From contig NZ_JAMBOL010000002.1 in the NCBI RefSeq assembly GCF_023715605.1, forward strand, positions 248,001 to 312,000: a stretch of 64,000 nt of DNA, given 5' to 3'. The position numbers and the translations under genes were made by a program. The notes beneath the pieces were generated by a model. The model did not search any database and was not told the origin of the DNA. It saw nothing but the letters and a program-made list of their open reading frames with translations. Positions 48,770 through 56,486 of the stretch are shown here, piece after piece (the first letter of the stretch is position 1; each line of letters opens with the position of its first letter). The DNA is from Halalkalibacter oceani (GTDB lineage: Bacteria > Bacillota > Bacilli > Bacillales > Bacillaceae_D).

Positions 48770-50050
48770 ATGAAGCCGTTAACAGAGAAGATCCATAGCT
48801 GTGATCAGATGACGATCCACACAGTCCCGACGGATAAATATAAGACAACCTCATTAATCATGATGATGAAAGCCCCGCTGGAACAGGAAACGGTTGCGCT
48901 GCGGGCCTTGCTTCCTCAGGTGCTGCAAAACGGTACGGCGTCGAGGCCTTCGCGGAAGGAGCTGCGCCAGACGCTGGACGAGATGTACGGCGCCCTGTTC
49001 ACAACGGATGTCCAAAAAAAAGGAGAACAGCACATTATCACGCTGCGGTTAGAGGTGGCAAATGAGCAGTTCTTGTCTGATTCCACTCCATTGTTAAAGC
49101 AGGCGACGACCTTGCTTGCCGAAATTCTGCTCCACCCGCGTCTTGAGGGCGACACGTTCGTGAACTCAGTGCTGGAAACGGAGAAGCGTTCCCTCATTCA
49201 GCGGATCGAATCGGTCTATGACGATAAAATGCGCTATGCGAATGTGCGGGTTACGGAAGAAATGTGTAAAGGGGAGCGGTTTGCGTTAACCGCCTTCGGA
49301 ACGGCAGAAGAGGTTCAGGCGATCACTGCCGAGTCGTTGCACGACTACTATGTTAACGCGATCCGGACGAATCAGTTTGATCTTTATCTCGTTGGCTCGT
49401 TTGAGGAAGAGCAGGCTCTTGCCGATGTGAGAGAAGCGTTTGCCCCGCTGATCGCGATCAATAAGCCGGCAAACCAATTAGTGACGACCGAAAGCCCCGA
49501 TGTTGATGAGATTCGCGTCGTTCACGAAGCGCAGGACGTTAAGCAAGGCAAGCTTCACATTGGATTCCGCACGTATCTCACCTACAGCGACGAAGATTAT
49601 GTGGCGATGCAAGTTTGCAACGGCCTGTTTGGCGGCTTTTCTCATTCAAAGCTTTTTATCAATGTTCGCGAAAAGGAAAGCCTCGCTTATTATGCGGCCT
49701 CACGGCTTGAAAGCCATAAAGGGATCATGATGGTCATGTCCGGAATCGAATTTGCAAAATATGAACGCGCTGTCGAAATTATTAAAGAGCAATTTGCGGC
49801 GATGCAGCAGGGCGACTTCAGCACGGACGAAGTCGAGCAGACGAAGGCGATGCTGAAAAATCAAATTCTCGAAACGGCAGATGTGGCGCGCGGCTATGTT
49901 GAACTTCTTTACCACCAGGTGATCAGCGGCAGCAAGCGCACGCTGTCAGAGTGGCTTGAGCAGGTTGATGCTGTGACGAAAGAAGATATTGTCCGCGTTG
50001 CCAAACATGTCAAGCTTGATACGATTTACTTTTTAAAAGGAAAGGAGTGA
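48770..50050 (+). CDS. ymfF: M16-like protein YmfF, lacking the zinc motif
   Basis: The 426-residue product has the M16 peptidase fold (for example NGLFGGFSHSKLFINVREKESLAYYAASRLESHKG, seen as GGFSHSKLFINVREKES) but no HxxEH motif at the N-terminus. It is thus probably the non-catalytic half of a heterodimer with YmfH, as in other two-subunit M16 enzymes. AGGAGATGAG precedes the ATG. It runs directly into ymfH. Confidence 0.88.
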   Translation: MKPLTEKIHSCDQMTIHTVPTDKYKTTSLIMMMKAPLEQETVALRALLPQVLQNGTASRPSRKELRQTLDEMYGALFTTDVQKKGEQHIITLRLEVANEQFLSDSTPLLKQATTLLAEILLHPRLEGDTFVNSVLETEKRSLIQRIESVYDDKMRYANVRVTEEMCKGERFALTAFGTAEEVQAITAESLHDYYVNAIRTNQFDLYLVGSFEEEQALADVREAFAPLIAINKPANQLVTTESPDVDEIRVVHEAQDVKQGKLHIGFRTYLTYSDEDYVAMQVCNGLFGGFSHSKLFINVREKESLAYYAASRLESHKGIMMVMSGIEFAKYERAVEIIKEQFAAMQQGDFSTDEVEQTKAMLKNQILETADVARGYVELLYHQVISGSKRTLSEWLEQVDAVTKEDIVRVAKHVKLDTIYFLKGKE

Positions 50051-50055
50051 GTGCC

Positions 50056-51351
50056 GTGAAGCCTGTTCATTTTTCACAATTGGAGGAAACACTCTACCAT
50101 GAAACGCTTGAAAACGGGTTAAGCGTCTACATTTTGCCGAAGGAAGGCTTTAATAAAACGTTCGCTACCTTTACGACGAAGTACGGGTCAGTCGACAATC
50201 ATTTTTTACCGCTTGGAAAAGACGAAGCGATTCAGGTTCCTGACGGCATTGCCCACTTCCTGGAACATAAAATGTTTGAGGATGAAGACGGTGATGTATT
50301 CCAGGATTTCAGCAAGCAGGGGGCCTCGGCTAATGCCTTCACGAGCTTTACCCGCACAGCTTACTTATTCTCAAGCACGACGAATGTCGAAAAAAACCTC
50401 GATACACTGCTTGATTTCGTGCAGCACCCTTATTTTACCGAGGAAAGCGTCGAGAAAGAAAAGGGGATCATCAATCAGGAAATTACGATGTATGACGATA
50501 ACCCGGATTGGCGCGCTTATTTTGGCGTGATTGAAAATATGTTTCATACCCACCCGGTGAAGATCGACATCGCCGGTACGATCGAATCGATTTCCCATAT
50601 TACAAAGGATTTGCTTTACACATGCTATGAAACGTTCTACCATCCGAACAATATGCTGCTGTTCGTAGTAGGGCCAGTCGATCCGGAGGCGATCATGGCG
50701 CAAATCAAAGAGAATCAGGCAAGCAAGGAATTTGCCGAGCCGACCGAGCTTCAGCGTTATTTTGACGAGGAGCCGGAGACAGTGGCCCGAAGCAAGCATG
50801 TGATCACGATGCCCGTGCAAACGCCGAAATGCCTCGTCGGCTTTAAGGAAAAGGGAGCTGACCGTCAAGGAAAAGAGCTGTTAAAGCGCGAACTCTCGGT
50901 CTCTGTGCTGCTCGATGTCATGTTCGGGCAAAGCTCGGAAAATTACCAGACGTTGCTCGAAGAAGGCTTGATCGATGATTCCTTTTCTTTCGATCATTCG
51001 GCTGAACAGGGCTTTGGCTTTACGATTATCGGCGGGGATACGAAGCACCCGGACAAACTCGCCGAGCGTTTGCAGGAGATGGTTGAGAGCTTCAAGCAGA
51101 CCGCTTTAGTAAAAGAAGAAGTCGACCGCGTGGTAAAAAAGAAAATCGGCTCCTTCCTGCGATCGCTTAATTCCCCTGAGTATATCGCCAATCAGTTTAC
51201 GCGCTATCAATTTAATGAGATGAATTTATTTGATGTCGTACCTGTGTTGGAAAGCGTAACGGTTGATGAGCTTCAGCAGGTGCTTGCCGACCATTTTCAA
51301 TTTGAGCGCTTTACTGTTTGCCAGGTGATGGCGGAAGGGTACAACCAATAA
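50056..51351 (+). CDS. ymfH: M16 zinc protease YmfH
   Basis: YmfH is the active M16 partner: GIAHFLEHKMFEDEDG carries the HxxEH zinc motif near residue 71, and GIINQEITMYDDNP supplies the downstream Glu. The product is 431 residues from the GTG at 50056; an upstream in-frame GTG at 50047 overlaps the ymfF stop but abuts the RBS AAAGGAG. The substrate is unknown. Its stop overlaps ymfI (TAATG). Confidence 0.93.
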   Translation: MKPVHFSQLEETLYHETLENGLSVYILPKEGFNKTFATFTTKYGSVDNHFLPLGKDEAIQVPDGIAHFLEHKMFEDEDGDVFQDFSKQGASANAFTSFTRTAYLFSSTTNVEKNLDTLLDFVQHPYFTEESVEKEKGIINQEITMYDDNPDWRAYFGVIENMFHTHPVKIDIAGTIESISHITKDLLYTCYETFYHPNNMLLFVVGPVDPEAIMAQIKENQASKEFAEPTELQRYFDEEPETVARSKHVITMPVQTPKCLVGFKEKGADRQGKELLKRELSVSVLLDVMFGQSSENYQTLLEEGLIDDSFSFDHSAEQGFGFTIIGGDTKHPDKLAERLQEMVESFKQTALVKEEVDRVVKKKIGSFLRSLNSPEYIANQFTRYQFNEMNLFDVVPVLESVTVDELQQVLADHFQFERFTVCQVMAEGYNQ

Positions 51352-52073
51352 TGAGAAAGCAGATTTTACTTACGGGAGCATCGGGCGGGATCGGCCAGGC
51401 GATTGCAAGAGAGCTGGCTGCTCCAGGCTGCTCTCTTTTTTTGCATTATGCGACCCAGCGAGAAAAGGTGGAAGCCGTCGGCGAAGCTTGCCGGCAAAGC
51501 GGAGCTGAAGTTACGTATATTTGTGCCGACCTCGCGCGTGAAGACGGCGATGAACAGCTGCTTTCCGCGCTGCCTTCGTACGCCGCGATCGATACGGTCA
51601 TTCACAATGCCGGAACGAGCCATGCCGGCTTGTTTACCGAAATGACAAAAGCTGAAATCGAGCAGCTGATGAACATTCACCTGCTTAATCCGATGCATAT
51701 TACGAAGGCGCTGCTGCCGGGGATGCTGTCTAGGCAGGCGGGAAACATCGTCATCATCTCGTCGATTTGGGGTCAGACGGGCGCGGCATGTGAGGTCGCC
51801 TATTCCGCGGCGAAAAGCGGTTTGAACGGCTTTGTGAAAGGGCTGGCGAAGGAAGTCGCACCGAGCCGGATTCAGGTCAATGGCATCGCTCCCGGGGCAA
51901 TTGAGACGGAGATGCTGAACGGGATCGATCGCGAAAGCCTGATCGAGGATATTCCGGCAAACCGGCTTGGCCGGCCGGAGGAGATTGCAGCCACGGTTCG
52001 TTTTTTAACGTCAGGTAAAGCGACTTACATAAATGGGCACATCCTTTCGGTCAATGGCGCGTGGCATTGTTAA
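51351..52073 (+). CDS. ymfI: Short-chain dehydrogenase/reductase YmfI
   Basis: A classical SDR of 240 residues with the cofactor motif TGASGGIGQA at about 8-17, HNAG at about 85, and the catalytic YSAAK (Tyr near 152) preceded by the Ser in IISSIWG. The sequence resembles FabG-type 3-oxoacyl reductases, but the substrate is unknown. It starts on the last base of the ymfH stop, so I use the ATG at 51351 instead of the longer frame inside ymfH. Confidence 0.92.
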   Translation: MRKQILLTGASGGIGQAIARELAAPGCSLFLHYATQREKVEAVGEACRQSGAEVTYICADLAREDGDEQLLSALPSYAAIDTVIHNAGTSHAGLFTEMTKAEIEQLMNIHLLNPMHITKALLPGMLSRQAGNIVIISSIWGQTGAACEVAYSAAKSGLNGFVKGLAKEVAPSRIQVNGIAPGAIETEMLNGIDRESLIEDIPANRLGRPEEIAATVRFLTSGKATYINGHILSVNGAWHC

Positions 52074-52148
52074 AAACATTTTCATGCATAATTTTTCCCT
52101 GCCTTAGAAAAAATATAGAATGAAGTACATTATCAAGGAGGAATTTAC

Positions 52149-52406
52149 ATGTCTGTATTAGACAATTGGGATCAATGGAAAAATTTCTTGGGTGATCGTC
52201 TTCATCAGGCGGAGGACGAAGGGATGAGTGAAAATGTTATCTCTGATGTTGCTTATCAAGTTGGTGAATATTTGTCGCAGCAGGTTGAACCGAAAAACGA
52301 ACAAGAGCGTATCCTAGCCGACCTTTGGCGCGTAGCCGATGAACAGGAGCAGCATGCGATAGCCAATATGATGGTCAAGCTTGTGCAAAATAACGGCACT
52401 CGTTAA
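52149..52406 (+). CDS. ymfJ: YmfJ, DUF3243 protein
   Basis: An 85-residue DUF3243 protein (MSVLDNWDQWKNFLGDRLHQAE, read as VLDNWDQWKNFLGDRL; and LADLWRVADEQEQHAIANMMVKLV). The family is common in Bacillaceae, but its function is unknown. CAAGGAGGAATTTAC precedes the ATG, and a 75 nt gap separates it from ymfI, leaving room for its own promoter. Confidence 0.9.
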   Translation: MSVLDNWDQWKNFLGDRLHQAEDEGMSENVISDVAYQVGEYLSQQVEPKNEQERILADLWRVADEQEQHAIANMMVKLVQNNGTR

Positions 52407-52748
52407 GCAGACCCGCTAGTAGACGCCGGGTTTATCGCGGAAAACACCGCAGGTCCATTTTGCGCGAAGGCCGCACCGAAGAAAAATTCCGGGACGAGCT
52501 TTTCAACAGCAGGAGACGATGGATATTGCTTTGGACTTGTTCCAAAAGGTCACATTCAACCTTTAGGGACAAGTCCTTCTCTTTTTTTCATAAGAATGGA
52601 GCGGGAGAAACGAGAAACCTGTTTTATTTCCGACAAAGTTCTTTCATTTGTGACGAAAATCCATTATCATGAAAGGTAGAGAATACCAGGTGGCAGCGAA
52701 TCGTCTCCTTCGTATCCAGATTTATCATTGCAGTAAAGGGTGGCATAA
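52407..52748. other. Intergenic region ymfJ-ymfK
   Basis: These 342 bases hold one terminator (52533-52588). A 70-codon frame (52460-52672) crosses that terminator and has no domain, so it is not called. TATCAT at 52665-52670 could be the ymfK -10, but I cannot see a good -35. Confidence 0.6.
52533..52588 (+). terminator. Terminator after ymfJ
   Basis: GGACTTGTTCCAAAAGG (52533-52549) pairs with CCTTTAGGGACAAGTCC (52560-52576), followed by a T-rich tract with T7. Confidence 0.8.
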
Positions 52749-53525
52749 ATGGATGATGTAAAAGAATGGTATTTAGAATATCATATACATAAGAACAGAC
52801 CTGGGCTTCTCGGCGATATTTCGTCGTTGCTTGGTATGCTGAAAATCAATATCGTCACGATCAACGGCGTTGACGGGATGTTACGCGGTATGCTGATTCG
52901 CAGTAAAAGTGACGATCAAGTGGCGAGATTCAGGGCGATTTTAGAAACGATCGAGGATATTAAGGTTACGAAATTCAGGGAGCCGCGCGTCCGCGATCGT
53001 CTGGCGATTCGTCATGGCCGCTATATTGAGCGGGATGCCGATGACCGCAAAACGTTCCGTTTTATCCGGACGGAGCTTGGTCTGCTTGTCGATTTCATGG
53101 CGGAACTGTACAAGCGGGAAGGGCATTTGCTTGTTGGGATTCGGGGAATGCCTCGTGTCGGAAAGACAGAGTCGATTGTCGCTGCCAGTGTCTGTGCCAA
53201 CAAAAGATGGTCTTTTATTTCTTCGACATTGCTGCGGCAAACGGTGAGAAGTCAGCTGGCTGATGATGAGTTAAGTGAGGATCATATCTTTATCATTGAC
53301 GGGATTGTGACAACGATGCGCTCGACCGAAAAGCACCGTATGCTTGTTCGGGATATCATGCGACTTCCTGCCGTGAAAGTAGTCGAGCATCCTGATATTT
53401 TTGTACGGGAGACAGAGTATGAGTTGGATGATTTTGATTGCATTATCGAACTCAGAAATGATGAAAAAGAAGAGATCACATACGAAGTAGTTGAATCGGG
53501 CTTTTCCTCTTTTGATATAAGCTAA
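52749..53525 (+). CDS. ymfK: YmfK (DUF3388) with ACT-like and P-loop features
   Basis: The 258-residue protein is annotated only as DUF3388 in relatives. The first 75 residues resemble an ACT-type sensor (EYHIHKNRPGLLGDISSLLG, then LKINIVTINGVDG). At about 131 there is GMPRVGKTES, which fits GxxxxGK(T/S), and at about 177 HIFIIDGIV has a Walker-B-like hydrophobic-Asp pattern. That suggests a nucleotide-binding protein with a sensory head, but I know of no activity. It precedes the rodZ-like gene by 19 nt. Confidence 0.85.
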   Translation: MDDVKEWYLEYHIHKNRPGLLGDISSLLGMLKINIVTINGVDGMLRGMLIRSKSDDQVARFRAILETIEDIKVTKFREPRVRDRLAIRHGRYIERDADDRKTFRFIRTELGLLVDFMAELYKREGHLLVGIRGMPRVGKTESIVAASVCANKRWSFISSTLLRQTVRSQLADDELSEDHIFIIDGIVTTMRSTEKHRMLVRDIMRLPAVKVVEHPDIFVRETEYELDDFDCIIELRNDEKEEITYEVVESGFSSFDIS

Positions 53526-53544
53526 GGTGTAGGTAGGTGGTATG

Positions 53545-54444
53545 ATGTCAGAACTAGGTCAATATTTAAAGCAAGTCCGGGAGCAGAAGCAGATCACGTT
53601 AGAAGATCTTCAGCGGACGACAAAGATTCAAAAGCGCTATCTCGTTGCGATTGAAGAGGGGAGATACGAGACGCTTCCAGGACTGTTTTACGCCAGGGCA
53701 TTTGTGAAGACATATGCGGAATCAATCGGTCTTGATCCAGAGCCTTTATTTGATCAATACCGCAATGAGTTGCCCAATCCTCAGCAGGAAACGGTCGCCT
53801 TGCCATCGCGCTCTGAACGGACGAAAAAGACGGCCGTTACGCCGAAAAAGCGGACGCGTGGCAATACGCTGCTTCCCGCAGTGCTCGGGATCGCCGGGGT
53901 CATTGTGGTAGTCGTCCTGATTTGGCTGTTAGCGCAATCGATGGGCTGGGGAGGCGACGGCGGCGAGGCCGTTCCGCCGGACATGAATGAAAATGTCGAA
54001 CTCGATTCCTCGGATGAAGTAGGCACAGAGCCGGAGGAAGAGGAAAATAGTGCGGAGGAAGAGCCGCCTGCTTCGGAGCCGGATGAAGAGGAGCAGGAGG
54101 AACAGGAGCCCCCAGAGCCGGAAACAGAGCTTACATTTATTGAAAGCAGCGGCAATACGTCTTATTACCAATTGGAAAATGGTCAGCTGGACGATGTAAG
54201 GATTGAGCTAACAGGCACATCTCATATCGATGTGAAAAATGCGTTAGGGCATACGTTCTTTACCGGGATGCCAACGGAAGGCGAAGTGTTGACCTTCGAT
54301 GAGCTGGCGGCGGAGGAAGAGGTTTTGTTTAACTTCGGTGCTTCTCCATACGTCGAGCTTTACATTAATGGTGAACGGCTTGAATTCCCGCTTGATATCG
54401 TTCATCAAAAGGTCACTATTACGGTTGTGGGTCAAAACAGCTGA
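53545..54444 (+). CDS. ymfM: RodZ-like membrane helix-turn-helix protein (YmfM)
   Basis: YmfM is the Bacillus RodZ-like protein that links MreB cytoskeleton to cell-shape control. The 299-residue product has an N-terminal HTH_25 domain (LGQYLKQVREQKQITLEDLQ, then KIQKRYLVAIEEGRYETLPG), a membrane helix (about 110-133), an acidic Pro/Glu-rich linker (about 150-195) and a C-terminal beta domain (DUF4115). The ATG at 53545 is slightly better spaced from AGGTGG than the one at 53542. Confidence 0.92.
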   Translation: MSELGQYLKQVREQKQITLEDLQRTTKIQKRYLVAIEEGRYETLPGLFYARAFVKTYAESIGLDPEPLFDQYRNELPNPQQETVALPSRSERTKKTAVTPKKRTRGNTLLPAVLGIAGVIVVVVLIWLLAQSMGWGGDGGEAVPPDMNENVELDSSDEVGTEPEEEENSAEEEPPASEPDEEEQEEQEPPEPETELTFIESSGNTSYYQLENGQLDDVRIELTGTSHIDVKNALGHTFFTGMPTEGEVLTFDELAAEEEVLFNFGASPYVELYINGERLEFPLDIVHQKVTITVVGQNS

Positions 54445-54472
54445 TGATTTGAAAGCAGAGCGTTTGCTTTTC

Positions 54473-54518
54473 CAGGTTGTCGAACGAAGTCTTCTGTTAG
54501 AAGCTGTTCGGCAACCTG
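54473..54518 (+). terminator. Hairpin after ymfM
   Basis: CAGGTTG-T-CGAAC (54473-54485) pairs with GTTCG-GCAACCTG (54506-54518), followed by TTTTGCTTTT. Confidence 0.6.
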
Positions 54519-54586
54519 TTTTGCTTTTCGGGTCGCAGCGTTTCAGGAAAAAGTGGTTTTGGTTACAAATATGGGGATGAATCGTA

Positions 54587-54592
54587 TATAAT
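54587..54592 (+). promoter_or_regulatory. -10 element upstream of pgsA
   Basis: Perfect TATAAT; the best -35 candidate TTACAA (54563-54568) is weak with 18 bp spacing. Confidence 0.45.
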
Positions 54593-54640
54593 AACAGTGC
54601 GGCTGTTTACTTGATCATTGTTTTGAAGGAAGGGAACATT

Positions 54641-55219
54641 TTGAATTTACCTAACAAAATTACGATTTCACGCATCTTTCTTATCCCTTTGTTTATGATT
54701 TTTTTACTCGCTCCATTGCCATTCGGCGACTTTGTTTTTCTCGGAACGACGATGCCTGTCGCCCATTTTATCGCGGCGTTAATCTTTATCATTGCTTCGG
54801 CAACCGATTGGCTTGACGGGTATTACGCGCGCAAGCTGAACTTGATTACGAACTTCGGCAAGTTTCTTGATCCGCTGGCAGACAAATTGCTGATCACGGC
54901 AGCGTTAATTGCCCTGGTCGAATTGCAGCTGCTTCCTGCATGGATGGCGATCGTCATTATTAGCCGGGAGTTTGCCGTGACGGGAATCCGGCTTGTAGCA
55001 GCCGCAGACGGGGAAGTGATTGCCGCCAGTCCGCTAGGGAAATTAAAAACGGTGGCGCAAATCGTGGCGATCTCTGCCTTGATGTTACATAATTGGCCGT
55101 TTCAAGCGCTGTCTTTGCCTTTTGATATGCTTGCGATCTGGATTGCGACGATTTTAACGATCTGGTCCGGTGTTGATTATTTTCAAAAGAACAAACATAT
55201 TCTTCTAAAATCCAAATAG
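54641..55219 (+). CDS. pgsA: CDP-diacylglycerol-glycerol-3-phosphate 3-phosphatidyltransferase
   Basis: PgsA makes phosphatidylglycerophosphate, the precursor of phosphatidylglycerol, using CDP-diacylglycerol from CdsA. The CDP-alcohol phosphotransferase motif DGYYARKLNLITNFGKFLDPLAD has all conserved Asp residues (read as DGYYAR and GKFLDPLAD). The 192-residue product starts at a TTG at 54641 behind AAGGAAGGG; an upstream in-frame start would include the RBS. Several membrane helices are evident. Confidence 0.97.
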   Translation: MNLPNKITISRIFLIPLFMIFLLAPLPFGDFVFLGTTMPVAHFIAALIFIIASATDWLDGYYARKLNLITNFGKFLDPLADKLLITAALIALVELQLLPAWMAIVIISREFAVTGIRLVAAADGEVIAASPLGKLKTVAQIVAISALMLHNWPFQALSLPFDMLAIWIATILTIWSGVDYFQKNKHILLKSK

Positions 55220-55232
55220 GGCGGTTGATGAT

Positions 55233-56486
55233 ATGAATGCTGAACTCATTTCAGTTGGCTCGGAACTTCTGCTTGGACAAATTGTAAACACGAATGCCGT
55301 TTATCTTTCACAGGAGCTCGCTCATCTTGGCATTAACGTGTTTTTTCAATCGACGGTCGGCGATAATAAGCAGCGCTTTTATGACACGCTGAAGCAGGCG
55401 CACGAGCGCGCCGATGTCGTGATCGTTACAGGAGGGCTCGGCCCGACGAAGGATGATTTGACAAAGGAAACCGTAGCTGAATTTTTAGGGAAAAAGCTCG
55501 TCCATGATGAAGAATCGCTTCGTTCGATTGAGGCTTTTTTTGAAAGAAGAAACAGGGTGATGACGCCGAATAACCGCAAGCAGGCGCTTGTCGTGGAAGG
55601 GAGCAAGGTGCTGGCCAACCATTTCGGGATGGCGCCCGGCATGGTGATTACTGTCGACAAGAAAATGATTATCCTCCTGCCGGGACCGCCGAAGGAAATG
55701 CAGCCGATGTTCAAAAATGAACTGATCCCTTATTTAGTCAGCGGATCAGGCGAACAGGCGGCGATCCAGTCGCGGGTGCTGCGCTTTTTTGATATCGGCG
55801 AGTCGCAGCTGGAAACGGAGCTTGAAGATTTGCTCGATGCCCAGACGAACCCGACGATTGCCCCGCTGGCGAGTGAAGGGGAAGTCACGCTGCGGCTGAC
55901 GGTTAAGCATGCCGATCCGGGTGAGCGGATCAGACTGCTTGATGAAACAGAGAAAAAAATTACCGATCGCGTCGGCGCTTATTTATACGGCTATGATGAA
56001 ACATCGCTGATCGAACAGGTTTTTTTGCAATTGGTTGAAAAAAACGCTACGATAGCAGCAGCGGAAAGCATAACGGGAGGCTTGTTTTCCGGCAGACTGA
56101 CTGCCTTTCCAGGCTCATCCAAGGTCGTCCGCGGAGGAAGCGTTGCTTATTCGACGGAAGTGAAGGAAAATGTCCTCGGCGTGTCGAAGAAAGTGATTGC
56201 TGAGTATGGGGTCATCAGCCATCAATGCGCGCGGGAAATGGCAGCCTGTGCCAAAGAACAGTATCAGGCGGATATCGCGATCAGTTTTACAGGAGTTGCC
56301 GGTCCCGGACTGCAGGAAAACAAGGAACCGGGAACGGTTTTTATCGGTCTGGCCGGTCTGACAGAGGAGCCGCTCAGCTTTGAGCTGACCCTTGCCGGGG
56401 GACGTGAGGCCGTCCGAGACCGGGCGATCAAATATGGATGCTTTTATTTGTTGAACGAATTGAAAAGGTGGAATAAAACAGAATGA
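55233..56486 (+). CDS. cinA: CinA family protein (competence/damage-inducible)
   Basis: CinA has an N-terminal molybdopterin-binding-like (COG1058) domain (GSELLLGQIVNTNA, VTGGLGPTKDDLTKE) and a C-terminal nicotinamide-nucleotide amidase (PncC-like) domain (AAESITGGLFSGRLT, SFTGVAGPG). These recycle NAD by-products; in competent bacteria cinA is co-transcribed with recA. The 417-residue length is normal. Its stop overlaps the DEAD-box gene by 4 nt, so here cinA is coupled to a helicase instead of directly to recA. Confidence 0.96.
   Translation: MNAELISVGSELLLGQIVNTNAVYLSQELAHLGINVFFQSTVGDNKQRFYDTLKQAHERADVVIVTGGLGPTKDDLTKETVAEFLGKKLVHDEESLRSIEAFFERRNRVMTPNNRKQALVVEGSKVLANHFGMAPGMVITVDKKMIILLPGPPKEMQPMFKNELIPYLVSGSGEQAAIQSRVLRFFDIGESQLETELEDLLDAQTNPTIAPLASEGEVTLRLTVKHADPGERIRLLDETEKKITDRVGAYLYGYDETSLIEQVFLQLVEKNATIAAAESITGGLFSGRLTAFPGSSKVVRGGSVAYSTEVKENVLGVSKKVIAEYGVISHQCAREMAACAKEQYQADIAISFTGVAGPGLQENKEPGTVFIGLAGLTEEPLSFELTLAGGREAVRDRAIKYGCFYLLNELKRWNKTE

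Noticed and set aside
52460-52672. 70-codon frame between ymfJ and ymfK
   Set aside because: It crosses a strong terminator and shows no domain.
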